NCBI GenBank assembly: GCA_963741995.1
Contig: CAVUKI010000010.1
Location: 62,001 to 126,000, forward strand
Direction: 5' to 3'
Length of the DNA: 64,000 nt
Origin: Bog-473 sp963741995
GTDB taxonomy: Bacteria > Actinomycetota > Acidimicrobiia > Acidimicrobiales > RAAP-2
Part shown: positions 51,769-60,087 of the stretch, piece by piece
How the letters are laid out: each line of letters begins with the position of its first letter
Position numbering within the stretch: the first letter of the stretch is position 1
Notes under the pieces: generated by a model
What the model was told of the DNA's origin: nothing
What the model saw: only the letters and a program-made list of their open reading frames with translations
Databases searched by the model: none
Translations under genes and position numbers: made by a program

Positions 51769-53967
51769 ATGGGTTCCGTGACTGCCTCCGTGACCGGCCC
51801 TGCCCTGTCCGCCGACATCGGGGCCGAAGACGTGCCGCCGAGGGGGGTGTTCTCGTGCGTCGTCGACACTGATCCGAGATTCCACCTCGATGCCCTGCGG
51901 TGGTACGCGACACTCAACCGGATCGTCGGAGCCGATCCCCGGGACATGGTGGTCCACGCCGTCGGCGACACCAGTTCTGAAGTGCTCACGTTCATGCGAT
52001 CGATGGGCGTCACCATCGTCGAAGTGCCTGCCTTCGATGCTCGCTCGCCGCACTGCAACAAGATCTCGGGGGCGCTGGCGCTGGCAGAAATGGGTGTAGA
52101 CGGCATGGCGGTCCTCAGCGACACCGATGTCGTCTTTCTCGAGGACCCTCGCCGGCTCCATGTCGCCCCCGGATCCGTGGGTATGCGGGTGGTCGGATCG
52201 GGCAACCCACCGCTCGACATCTTGGAAAAGGTGTTCCAGGCGGCCGGGATCAGCCTGCCCGACCTTGTTCCGCTCGAGCTCGTACCCGAACAGTCCACCC
52301 TCAGCGGCCATGCAAACGGGGGCCTGTACCTCGTTGCCGGCGACATGTTGCCTCGGCTGGCGCGCAGTTGGGCACGGTGGGCGCACTGGATGCTCGAGCA
52401 CGTCGACCTGCTGGAGCGCTGGTCGACTTTCATCGACCAGACCGCCATGACGCTCGCGTTGGCCGATGAAGGCATCGGGTGCCACTCGTTGGGTGTCAGA
52501 TGGAATTTCCCGTCACAGAAGAAACCGGAGCGGTTTCCTCCCGGTGTGGCCGCCCCTTCGGTGATCCACTACCACACGCATCTGACGAACGGAGGGCTCT
52601 TGCGTCCGACGGGGGTCGACGCGGTGGACGAACGCATCGACGTCGCCAACACAGGCATCGCCGAGGTGTGGCATCAGGCGTTTCCGAACGCAACCTTCTG
52701 GGACTGGCGCTACCGTTCCGATCCCGATCGAGGCTCCGGGATGGGCAGTCGTGGACAGCCGCTGGCAGAGAAGCGAGAGCTCCTCGCCACCATCGTCGAC
52801 ACGCTCGGGCCCCGGTCCGTTCTCGACGTCGGATGTGGCGATGGGGAGGCGACGAAGGGCCTCGACCTGGGGCGCTACACGGGAATCGACGTCAGCGCCG
52901 AGGCCGTGCATCGGGCGAGCCAGGATCGGCCCGGCGGTGACTATCGAGTCGGTGCACTGTCCGAGCACGAGGTCGGCGCCGAGCTGACGATGTGCCTCGA
53001 CGTCCTCATCCATCAAGCCGACGCACCCGCCTACCGGAGCGTTGTCCGCGACCTACTCGGCTCGGCGACACGGGCACTGCTCGTGTCGGGCTACGAGCAG
53101 CCACCGGGGGGTCGCTCGCCCATCGTGCACTTTCATGAGCCTCTCTCTGAGACTCTGACGCGCCTCGAACCGCGTTGTGAGATCTACTCCCTCCGAGAAG
53201 TCCACGGCATCATCACGTTCCTCGTGTTGAAACCCGCTGAGCCTCCGCGTCCCGGTGACCTCGAGGCGTCCACGCTGGCCCCGGTAGCCGGTCGGGTGGC
53301 CGACCCCTTGCTGCTCCTCCGCCTTCGTGTGGCGGCGCGGACAGCGCTGGGATTCTTCCCGAACGATGCCGCGTGGCTCTGGGCAGCCCCCACGGTGGCG
53401 CGCCACATTCTCGACCTGCCCACGGGGCCTGGTCCTGTCGCCCAGGTCGGGCCCGTGATGGACCCGCTCGGCCCCTCTCTCCGCGCGAGCGGTTTCGTCC
53501 TGACGTCGGTCGACCTGTCAGGGCTCGGCGCCCGTGAGTGGCGCGTGCCCTCCCCTGCTGCCGCCGGCCCGGACGGGTCTGGCGATACCCGGCACGACGC
53601 GCTCTTCGACGCGGCCTACAGCTTCGACGGCCTCGGCTCCCTGTCGTCGGAGCACCGTCGAGCCCTCCTGTCCGCCCTGGCGTACCGCCTCGCGCCCGGG
53701 GCGCCCGTCTTGGCGACGTGCAGGCTGGCTCGCGGCACCGAGGAGTTCTGGCCGGGAGAGCCGGGCGCGGCCGGCGGTCGGCCGGGGACGGTGAAGGATG
53801 TGACGAGCGACGCACGGGCGGCCGGTCTCGAGGTGCGTGACGTCGCGATCGTTCGCGAGTGGCCGGGCTCGGAGGCGGACCTCGCGCTGCTCGTCCTCGG
53901 ACGGAAGGCATCACATGGCCGCGTGTTGCGCCGGCTGTTTCCCGCATTTCCCGGCCGTGCGCGCTGA
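51769..53967 (+). CDS. glycosyltransferase-like - methyltransferase fusion
   Basis: About 732 aa from the ATG at 51769; a TTG at 51703 is possible. Residues about 25-310 look like a nucleotide-sugar transferase: FSCVVDTDPRFHLDALRWY, MAVLSDTDVVFLEDP (DXD) and SGHANGGLYLVAGDML. Residues about 350-480 are a class I methyltransferase (SVLDVGCGDGEATKGL, YTGIDVSAEAV). The last 200 residues look like a second, degenerate methyltransferase-like segment (LFDAAYSFDGLGSLSSEHRR, RLAPGAPVLATCRLA) without a clear SAM loop. It would add and methylate a sugar in one chain. A TACCAT -10-like box lies at 51728. Confidence 0.72.
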   Translation: MGSVTASVTGPALSADIGAEDVPPRGVFSCVVDTDPRFHLDALRWYATLNRIVGADPRDMVVHAVGDTSSEVLTFMRSMGVTIVEVPAFDARSPHCNKISGALALAEMGVDGMAVLSDTDVVFLEDPRRLHVAPGSVGMRVVGSGNPPLDILEKVFQAAGISLPDLVPLELVPEQSTLSGHANGGLYLVAGDMLPRLARSWARWAHWMLEHVDLLERWSTFIDQTAMTLALADEGIGCHSLGVRWNFPSQKKPERFPPGVAAPSVIHYHTHLTNGGLLRPTGVDAVDERIDVANTGIAEVWHQAFPNATFWDWRYRSDPDRGSGMGSRGQPLAEKRELLATIVDTLGPRSVLDVGCGDGEATKGLDLGRYTGIDVSAEAVHRASQDRPGGDYRVGALSEHEVGAELTMCLDVLIHQADAPAYRSVVRDLLGSATRALLVSGYEQPPGGRSPIVHFHEPLSETLTRLEPRCEIYSLREVHGIITFLVLKPAEPPRPGDLEASTLAPVAGRVADPLLLLRLRVAARTALGFFPNDAAWLWAAPTVARHILDLPTGPGPVAQVGPVMDPLGPSLRASGFVLTSVDLSGLGAREWRVPSPAAAGPDGSGDTRHDALFDAAYSFDGLGSLSSEHRRALLSALAYRLAPGAPVLATCRLARGTEEFWPGEPGAAGGRPGTVKDVTSDARAAGLEVRDVAIVREWPGSEADLALLVLGRKASHGRVLRRLFPAFPGRAR

Positions 53968-54029
53968 GAACAGATCGTTCCCGCGAACCGATCGTCGCCG
54001 GGAAGGGTTCGCGGCCGCACGGGGTCAGA

Positions 54030-54083
54030 CCTGCGGATGATTTTGGGCAGTCCCGGCTCCTCCTGAAGGAGGGTTACCGCAGG
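54030..54083 (+). other. possible structured RNA leader
   Basis: CCTGCGG (54030-54036) pairs with CCGCAGG (54077-54083), enclosing a second stem CCTCC-TGAA-GGAGG (54059-54072). It is 185 bases upstream of the COG4705-like membrane gene at 54268, in a 300-base gap that otherwise holds no gene. It does not match a riboswitch I can name. It could also be a terminator for the gene ending at 53967. Confidence 0.3.
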
Positions 54084-54267
54084 AAAATCCCATGTCACAG
54101 GCGTCGCGGGTGATTGGTCGCACCTCGCCGGCCGGGAAGTCGTCACGTTACGATACGCGGCGTCGGCGTCGGTTGGCTGCGCCTCCGGCGTTTCCTGCCC
54201 GAGCTGCATTCTGGGGGCGGCCCCGCGCCGGGGTCGTTCCAAGGAGGACAGAGAGGCCACACCACAC

Positions 54268-55071
54268 ATGCGTGCACTGCTCCGATTGTTCACCCAGCAG
54301 CCCATGGCGGCGAAGGTGCCCGAGATCACCGTCATGTTCTGGGTCGTCAAGATCCTCACGACGGCTGCCGGCGAGGCCATCTCGGATTACCTGTCCACCG
54401 GGAACAAAGCGGTGGGCGCACTCATTGAGATCGTCGTCTTCGTCATCGCGCTTATCGCGCAGTTCAGCACCCGGCGCTATTTCGCCCCGGCCTACTGGTT
54501 GCTCGCGTTGGCCATCGCCATCGCCGGGACGGGGGTGTCCGACACGATGCACCTGACCTTCGGCATCCCCTACGCCGGCACGTCACTCTTCTGGGCCGTC
54601 GTCCTGGCCATCATCTTCTTCCTGTGGGACCGCAGCGAGCACACGCTGTCGATCCACTCCATCACGACCAGTCGCCGGGAGAAGTACTACTGGGCCACCA
54701 TCTTCGCCACCTTCGCTCTCGGCACCGCGGTCGGTGACTTCACCGCGCAGACTTTGGGGCTCGGCTATCTGGCGTCGGCGATCTTCTTCTGCGTCGTCAT
54801 CCTCATCCCGTGGATCGGGTGGTCCCGGTTCCGGATGAACGAGATCCTTGCCTTCTGGTTCGCCTACGTGGTCACGCGGCCCATCGGCGCGTCGTTCGCC
54901 GACTACTTCAGCAAGCCCAAGGATCTCAGCGGCCTGGGCCTCGGGGATCTCCAGACCGCCGCGGTCATCACGCTGCTGGTCGTCATCCTCGTCGCCTACA
55001 CGTCCATTGCCCGCTTTGACATCCAGTCGCCCGGCCCCGACGCCGGCGCGGAGGTCGCCGGCGGGTCCTAG
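54268..55071 (+). CDS. COG4705-like integral membrane protein
   Basis: 267 aa with seven or eight helices. Internally repeated small motifs, VVKILTTAAGEAISDYL, FALGTAVGDFTAQTLGLGY and VTRPIGASFADYFSKP, are the hallmark of the COG4705 family, each combining Gly/Ala with an acidic residue in the membrane. The function of this family is unknown; a transport role is possible from the repeated polar positions. The AGGAGG about 20 bases upstream is too distant to be ideal. Confidence 0.75.
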   Translation: MRALLRLFTQQPMAAKVPEITVMFWVVKILTTAAGEAISDYLSTGNKAVGALIEIVVFVIALIAQFSTRRYFAPAYWLLALAIAIAGTGVSDTMHLTFGIPYAGTSLFWAVVLAIIFFLWDRSEHTLSIHSITTSRREKYYWATIFATFALGTAVGDFTAQTLGLGYLASAIFFCVVILIPWIGWSRFRMNEILAFWFAYVVTRPIGASFADYFSKPKDLSGLGLGDLQTAAVITLLVVILVAYTSIARFDIQSPGPDAGAEVAGGS

Positions 55072-55104
55072 CGCCAGACCGTCCGGCGGTAACCGCATCC
55101 TCCC

Positions 55105-55110
55105 TAAGGT
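55105..55110 (+). promoter_or_regulatory. -10 box for leaderless DinB-like gene
   Basis: TAAGGT ends seven bases before the ATG at 55118 and no Shine-Dalgarno is present. It is the same hexamer proposed as the -10 of the binding-protein gene at 23074. Confidence 0.42.
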
Positions 55111-55117
55111 GCGGGCC

Positions 55118-55651
55118 ATGGATAGTGCGTCGCTGTTGCTCGAGCTCTACGGTCGGATCCCGCCGCTGGCGGCAGGGGCGATGAAGGGTCTCGACGAAGA
55201 CCAGCTCTGCCATGTCCCCGAGCCGGGCGCCAACCCGATCGGGTGGCTGGTATGGCACCTGGCCCGGGTGCAGGACCACCACGTCTCCGAGTTGCTCGGC
55301 ACCGAGCAGGTCTGGGTGAGCGGCGATTGGGCCCGCCGCTGCGGGCTCGAGCCCGATCCTTCCAACACGGGCTACGGCCACAGTGCCGAGGAGGTCGCCG
55401 CCGTCCGACCCGACGGTCCCGAGGTGCTGCTCGGCTACCTGGACGAAGTCCAGGGCCGCACCACAGCGATGCTCCGGGGCCTGGTCCCCGACGATCTGGA
55501 CCGCGTGGTGGACCAACGTTGGGATCCTCCGGTCACACTGGGCATCCGCCTGGTCAGCATCGCCGACGACAGCTTGCAGCACGCGGGACAGGCTGCGTAT
55601 GTGCGGGGACTTCTGGGTGACCGAGGTTCTCGTCGACCGTCTCCGGCCTGA
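55118..55651 (+). CDS. DinB-like (DUF664-type) metal-binding protein
   Basis: 177 aa. It follows the four-helix DinB pattern: SLLLELYGRIPPLAAGAMKGL, PIGWLVWHLARVQDHH (first His ligand region), and SIADDSLQHAGQAAYVRGLL (last His region). In actinobacteria such proteins are often thiol (mycothiol) transferases. The predicted start has the -10 box at 55105 just in front. Confidence 0.75.
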   Translation: MDSASLLLELYGRIPPLAAGAMKGLDEDQLCHVPEPGANPIGWLVWHLARVQDHHVSELLGTEQVWVSGDWARRCGLEPDPSNTGYGHSAEEVAAVRPDGPEVLLGYLDEVQGRTTAMLRGLVPDDLDRVVDQRWDPPVTLGIRLVSIADDSLQHAGQAAYVRGLLGDRGSRRPSPA

Positions 55652-55773
55652 TCAATGGACTGACCGCGAGAGCGGTCAATCAGCGAAGAGATGAACTCTC
55701 GGTGACGGCGAGCTGAACAAGGCGGTGGACCCCTCAATCGCTCGAGGTCAGGAATTCGATACTTGGATGCGTC

Positions 55774-56220
55774 TTGATGACTTTTTGGTCGCCGAATCCG
55801 AAGCACCAGTCCGCCGCGCTCCAGGGCGCGATCTTGAACGGCGACCTCAGTACGAATCTGTCCGGAGTCTTCGACAGTAAGGCCCCGAATGCCAATCCGG
55901 TCTCGGCGTACAGCTACTTCGCCGCCGCCTGCAGTCCAGTTCTCGCCACGGCGGAAGAGCCCGCCACCGCATGCTCGGGCAACAATACCGGCACTTCGAA
56001 CGAGGGCGATGCCGACGGCGCGGAACTCGTGCAGTTCATCGACTACGCGGTGAGCCAAGGACAGCAGGCGATGGCAAATCTTGGCTATGCGGTTCTTCCA
56101 CTGAACTCATTGAGTAGGCCTTCGCTGGTATCGGTCGGATCGGTGGCGCGACCCAACCGCCACCACCGACGTCAGCCAACTGCGACAATCCGTATGTCGG
56201 AGAGTCTGAGCTGGTCGAGG
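55774..56220 (+). pseudogene. truncated, frameshifted pstS-like remnant
   Basis: The frame from 55774 encodes ALQGAILNGDLSTNLSGVF, NPVSAYSYFAAACSPVLA and GAELVQFIDYAVSQGQQ, aligning with the C-terminal third of the PstS-like protein at 16790 (ALTAAILYSDLTQNLGGVY, YPISAYSYFVAQC, GAELSQFIAYVACLGQS). Around 56105-56120 the frame shifts, and the homology resumes in another frame as GRIGGATQPPPPTSANCDNPYV. The 5' two-thirds, signal peptide and anchor are absent. It is therefore a decaying copy. It sits at the edge of the arsenic island, perhaps where that island was joined. Confidence 0.8.
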
Positions 56221-56255
56221 TCGTCGCAGTGGATCACCATCTGAACGGTAGCGGT

Positions 56256-56603
56256 CTACGTATCGATGGCCGAGCGGAGCTGGGCCAGGCGATCACGGTT
56301 GAGCGAGTACCAGACCCACTTGCCGCGGCGGTCGCCCTGGACGAGGCCCGCATCGCTGAGGACCTTGAGGTGGTGCGACACAGTGGGTTGGCTCTTGGAG
56401 AGGGGCTCGATGAAGTCGCACACGCACACCTCCCCTTCGGGTGCGGCAGCGAGGATGCTGAGCACACGGAGGCGGACGGGGTCGGCCAGCGCGCTGAAGC
56501 CAGCGGCCAACTCGGCCGCATCCGTGGTGTTGAGGGGTGCCGCCAAGACAGACGCGCAGCACTCGGCCTGACGGTTCTTCGTCGCAACTGCCTGCTTGCT
56601 CAT
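56256..56603 (-). CDS. arsR: ArsR-family metalloregulator
   Basis: 115 aa winged-helix repressor. It has ALADPVRLRVLSILAAAPEG, the metal-binding motif EVCVCDFIEPL (Cys-x-Cys), SQPTVSHHLKVL recognition helix and GKWVWYSLNRD wing. An extra ECCA near residue 14 may add a third thiol. It represses from the operator at 56632-56661 until arsenite or a similar ion binds. It is divergent from the cadI-aquaporin-arsC unit. Confidence 0.93.
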   Translation of the reverse strand: MSKQAVATKNRQAECCASVLAAPLNTTDAAELAAGFSALADPVRLRVLSILAAAPEGEVCVCDFIEPLSKSQPTVSHHLKVLSDAGLVQGDRRGKWVWYSLNRDRLAQLRSAIDT

Positions 56604-56621
56604 ATGGGGTCACCACCTTCA

Positions 56622-56661
56622 GATTGACATCTGTCGATACATCCGCAATACTCGATGTATC
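56622..56661. promoter_or_regulatory. ars divergent promoter and ArsR operator
   Basis: TTGACA (56622-56627) and AATACT (56645-56650) are spaced by 17 bases, a consensus-like promoter for the plus strand. A perfect 10-base inverted repeat, TCGATACATC (56632-56641) and GATGTATCGA (56652-56661), with a 10-base spacer, covers the -10 box, so repressor binding would block transcription. Confidence 0.75.
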
Positions 56662-56691
56662 GACCGGGGTCGATGCTAACAGGAGGTCACC

Positions 56692-57177
56692 ATGTCGAGG
56701 GTCCAACTCGCACTCAACGTCAGCGACATCAACGAAGCCGTCGAGTTCTACACCAAGCTCTTTGGGACCGAGCCGGCAAAGCGCCAGCCGGGATACGCCA
56801 ACTTCGCCGTCGCCGATCCGCCGCTGAAGCTCGTCTTGATGGAGGACGCCAGCGCCCGAGGCACCGGTGTCGCCGGGGCGCTGAATCACCTCGGCGTCGA
56901 GGTCGAGACGACCGACGAGGTGGCAGCGGCCACCGGACGCCTGAGCGACACGGGGCTCGAAACCGAGGCCCAAGAGCAGACCACCTGTTGTTTCGCCGTC
57001 CAGGACAAAGTGTGGGTCAGCGACCCCGACGGCGCACCTTGGGAGTTCTACACCGTCCTTGCCGACGCCTCGGCCGAGACCGGCATCGCCGGCGACGGAT
57101 CGTGCTGTGTCCCCGAGGCAGTTGGCAGTGAGTCCGTGAGCGTGGGCGCCACGCGCGCCGGCTCGTCCTGCTGCTGA
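56692..57177 (+). CDS. cadI: CadI/ArsI-like vicinal oxygen chelate protein
   Basis: 161 aa. It begins SRVQLALNVSDINEAVEFY and includes LFGTEPAKRQPGYANFAVA, LNHLGVEVETTDEV (His ligand), TTCCFAVQDKVWVSDPDG (vicinal Cys pair) and PWEFYTVLAD (Glu ligand). Mycobacterial CadI is induced by Cd and As, and ArsI relatives split the C-As bond of methylarsenite. The N-terminal position that is His in classic ArsI is Gln here, as in CadI. A strong AGGAGGT ribosome site lies six bases upstream. Cys-rich tail ends in SSCC. Confidence 0.9.
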   Translation: MSRVQLALNVSDINEAVEFYTKLFGTEPAKRQPGYANFAVADPPLKLVLMEDASARGTGVAGALNHLGVEVETTDEVAAATGRLSDTGLETEAQEQTTCCFAVQDKVWVSDPDGAPWEFYTVLADASAETGIAGDGSCCVPEAVGSESVSVGATRAGSSCC

Positions 57178-57205
57178 GCGAGGTGGGCCATCGGGGGAGG
57201 TTGCT

Positions 57206-57940
57206 GTGAGAGACGTCGTCTTGTGGCGGCGCCTGCTCGCTGAGTTCTTGGGCAGCACCCTCCTGGCCGCCATCGTCATCGGCTCGGGCATCGCCGCGCA
57301 GAACCTTTCGCCGGGCGATGTCGGCCTCCAGCTCTTCGAGAACGCAGCGGCGACAGCGACGGGCCTCTTCGCCATCATCTTGATGTTCGGGCCGATCTCC
57401 GGTGGCCACTTCAACCCGATCGTCTCCTTCGTTGACGCCGGCTTCGGCGGCCTCAAGTGGACTGACGCTGCCGCCTACCTCCCGTTCCAGACGCTCGGGT
57501 GCATCTGCGGGGCCATCCTCGCCAATGCGATGTTCTCCGAGGCGGCCATATCCATCTCCACCAAGCACCGGGCCTCCGGCCCGCACTGGCTGTCCGAAGT
57601 CGTAGCCACCGTGGGCCTGATGTTGGTGATTTTCGCTCTGGCCCGCTCGGGGCGCTCCCACCTCGCCCCGGCCGCTGTCGGGGCCTACATCGGTGCGGCC
57701 TACTTCTTCACGAGCTCGACCAGCTTCGCCAACCCGGCCATCACAGTGGGCCGCATGTTCTCCAACTCCTTCGCGGGCATCGCTCCTTCGTCCGTCCCGA
57801 GCTTCATCTCAGCGCAGATTGTCGGCGGGTTCCTGGCTTTCGGGTTGATCAAGGGCTTGTACCCCGGCATGACTAAGGCTGAAGCGGCCGACGTCATCGA
57901 ACCGCACCTGCGCGGTGAGGACGACCTTGAGACCCGCTGA
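57206..57940 (+). CDS. aquaporin/aquaglyceroporin (AqpS-like)
   Basis: 244 aa, GTG start, six helices. The two pore motifs are GGHFNPIVSF (NPI, a variant of NPA) and TSFANPAITVGRMF (canonical NPA followed by Arg). The first helix LLAEFLGSTLLAAIV has the MIP-family Glu. In Sinorhizobium an MIP channel in the ars operon (AqpS) replaces the arsenite pump and lets As(III) leave down its gradient. Here too no ArsB or Acr3 gene is present. Confidence 0.9.
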   Translation: MRDVVLWRRLLAEFLGSTLLAAIVIGSGIAAQNLSPGDVGLQLFENAAATATGLFAIILMFGPISGGHFNPIVSFVDAGFGGLKWTDAAAYLPFQTLGCICGAILANAMFSEAAISISTKHRASGPHWLSEVVATVGLMLVIFALARSGRSHLAPAAVGAYIGAAYFFTSSTSFANPAITVGRMFSNSFAGIAPSSVPSFISAQIVGGFLAFGLIKGLYPGMTKAEAADVIEPHLRGEDDLETR

Positions 57941-57964
57941 TCTCGACGTATTGAAAGGATCCCT

Positions 57965-59395
57965 GTGCACCTCGTAGCGATCGGAGGCAGTGACGCCGGC
58001 ATCAGTGCGGCACTGCGCGCGCGCGAACTCGATCCCACCACCGAAGTCACAGTCGTCGTCGCCGACGCCTATCCGAACTACTCCATCTGCGGTATCCCGT
58101 ACTACGTCTCGGGTGACGTGACCCACTGGCGCAACCTGGCGCATCGCACGCTCGACGACCTCAAAGCCACCGGGATGCAGGTCCGCCTCAACACGACCGC
58201 CACCAAGATCGACGTTGCGGACCACTTGCTGCACATGGTCGACGAAACGGGCGTAGAAGACCAGATCACCTACGACCAATTGGTGATCGGCACGGGCGCC
58301 GTCTCGGCCCGGCCGCCCATCGATGGCCTCGTCGGACCGGACGCCCTCGGTCCGGCCGACGGCGTGCACCTGCTCCATTCGATGGGCGACACCTTCGAGC
58401 TGGTGCGCACACTCGACGAGGACCAGCCGGGCAGTGCGGTGATCGTGGGTGCGGGCTACATCGGGCTCGAGATGGCGGAGGGTCTGCGAGCCCGGGGCCT
58501 GTCGGTCACCCAGTTCGAGCAGCTCCCCGAGGTGCTCCCCACCGTGGACCCCACCCTTGGTGCCCTCGTCGATGCCGAACTGCGCGCGCACGGCATTGAC
58601 GTCAAGACCAACACGACGGTCAAGCGCATCGCTCGGGCCCCGCAGGGATCGGCAGGCCGCTTCCAGATCGACGCAGAGGTGTCGTCTGGCGCCGAGTTGA
58701 CCGCCTTTGCCGACCTGGTGCTCGTCGTCGTGGGCGTCCGTCCCGACACCACCTTGGCGGTCGAAGCCGGGGCCGTCCTCGGAATCGGCGGAGCCATCAG
58801 CGTCGACCGGGGCATGCGCACCAACCTCGAGAGTGTCTTCGCAGCCGGGGACTGCGTGGTCACACATCACCGCTTGATGGGTCTCACCTACCTCCCGCTC
58901 GGCACCACGGCGCACAAGCAGGGCAGAGTGGCCGGCGCCAACGCCGTCGGTGCGTGTGCCGAGTTCACCGGCAGTCTCGGGACCCAGGTCGTGAAGGTCT
59001 TCGACATGGTGGCGTCACGCACCGGGCTGCGTGACCACGAGGCGACTGCCGCCGGCTTCGATCCCCTGACGGTCGAGTTCGAGGCAGACGACCACAAGGC
59101 GTACTTCCCGGGCAGCCATCGCATCCGCATGCGCTACACGGGCGATCGCCGGACCGGCCGACTCCTCGGGCTCCAGCTTTTCGGACACAAGAACGCCGAG
59201 GTGGCCAAGCGCATCGACATTGCAGCCGCAGCCATTTTCAACGAGATGTCCGTCGATGCCATGAGCGAGCTCGACCTGTCCTACACCCCGCCCCTCGGCA
59301 GCCCGTGGGATGCGGTGCAGATGGGGGCCCAGGCCTGGGAGCGAGAGCACAAAGCGAGCGGCGACGGAGGACACGGTTTCCGCGGACCTACCTGA
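57965..59395 (+). CDS. FAD-dependent NAD(P)H oxidoreductase (CoA-disulfide reductase/NADH oxidase type)
   Basis: 476 aa, GTG start. The FAD loop is VAIGGSDAGISAALRA, then PNYSICGIPYYVSGDV with the single Cys typical of CoADR/Nox enzymes, the NAD loop VIVGAGYIGLEMAEGL, and the FAD region VFAAGDCVV. The C-terminal dimerisation domain has LGLQLFGHKNAEVAKRID. In ars clusters such enzymes are recurrent and may keep thiols reduced or act on arsenicals. Co-directional with the aquaporin, 24 bases after it. Confidence 0.85.
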   Translation: MHLVAIGGSDAGISAALRARELDPTTEVTVVVADAYPNYSICGIPYYVSGDVTHWRNLAHRTLDDLKATGMQVRLNTTATKIDVADHLLHMVDETGVEDQITYDQLVIGTGAVSARPPIDGLVGPDALGPADGVHLLHSMGDTFELVRTLDEDQPGSAVIVGAGYIGLEMAEGLRARGLSVTQFEQLPEVLPTVDPTLGALVDAELRAHGIDVKTNTTVKRIARAPQGSAGRFQIDAEVSSGAELTAFADLVLVVVGVRPDTTLAVEAGAVLGIGGAISVDRGMRTNLESVFAAGDCVVTHHRLMGLTYLPLGTTAHKQGRVAGANAVGACAEFTGSLGTQVVKVFDMVASRTGLRDHEATAAGFDPLTVEFEADDHKAYFPGSHRIRMRYTGDRRTGRLLGLQLFGHKNAEVAKRIDIAAAAIFNEMSVDAMSELDLSYTPPLGSPWDAVQMGAQAWEREHKASGDGGHGFRGPT

Positions 59396-59430
59396 ACCGT
59401 GAGGAAGCAGTAACGAAAAAGGGGAGGAAG

Positions 59431-60078
59431 ATGCCTGAAAACGAGCTCATGACACCGCAACAAAGGGTCCAGCTCAATCACGTCGTCAAGCAGCTCCACA
59501 CAAAGTTCCACGGCATCTTCAACTTCGAGTCCGTCGAGGCCTTCGTGTTCGAGAGTTACGATGACATCGCCAGGAGGGCCACCGTCACAACGTGGCTGGT
59601 CGTCACAGCAGAGAAGTATGCCCTCCAACGGCTCGAAGCCCTGGCCCACTCCCGCGACCATTCCGCCAAGAGCGTACCTGCCGTGCTCTTCCTGTGCGTG
59701 CACAATGCTGGGCGCTCACAGATGGCGCTGGGCTGGTTCAACCATCTCGCCGCCGGCCGTGCCATTGCCTGGTCCGGTGGCTCGGAGCCGGGATCTGAGC
59801 TCAACCCAGACGTGGTCAAGGCCATGAGCGAGGTCGGGATCGACATCTCACAGGAGTTCCCCAAGCCCTGGACCGACGAGTTCTTGGGGGCGGCCGACAT
59901 CGTGGTGACCATGGGGTGCGGTGACTCCTGCCCGCTGGTGCCCGGCAAGCGCTACGAAGACTGGGACCTCGAAGATCCGACCGACAAGTCACTCGAGGAG
60001 ATCCGGCCCATCCGAGAAGCGGTCAGGGACCGGGTCGAGTTGCTCCTCGCCGAGATCCTCCCGACGTCTCGGCCATGA
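59431..60078 (+). CDS. arsC: arsenate reductase (LMW-phosphatase fold) with N-terminal helical domain
   Basis: 215 aa from the ATG at 59431, which follows GGGGAGG closely. Residues 1-70 form a three-helix domain (QLNHVVKQLHTKFHGIFNFE, DIARRATVTTWLVVTAEKYA). The catalytic domain begins AVLFLCVHNAGRSQMA (Cys-x5-Arg loop as CVHNAGR) and has VTMGCGDSCPLVPGKRYEDW with the second thiol region and EDPTDKSLEEI with the catalytic Asp. This layout is the actinobacterial mycothiol-linked arsenate reductase. Arsenite formed would exit through the aquaporin. Confidence 0.93.
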   Translation: MPENELMTPQQRVQLNHVVKQLHTKFHGIFNFESVEAFVFESYDDIARRATVTTWLVVTAEKYALQRLEALAHSRDHSAKSVPAVLFLCVHNAGRSQMALGWFNHLAAGRAIAWSGGSEPGSELNPDVVKAMSEVGIDISQEFPKPWTDEFLGAADIVVTMGCGDSCPLVPGKRYEDWDLEDPTDKSLEEIRPIREAVRDRVELLLAEILPTSRP

Positions 60079-60087
60079 TGGTGGGCA

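Noticed and set aside
50535..52475. Antisense frame of 646 codons opposite the oxidoreductase and fusion genes
   Set aside because: The plus-strand frames have recognisable NAD-binding and DXD motifs; the antisense translation has none and is Ser/Arg/Pro-rich.
54030..54083. Assignment of the hairpins to a named riboswitch
   Set aside because: The conserved bases of the manganese (yybP-ykoY), SAM, cobalamin or guanidine classes were not recognisable, so only a generic structured element is reported.
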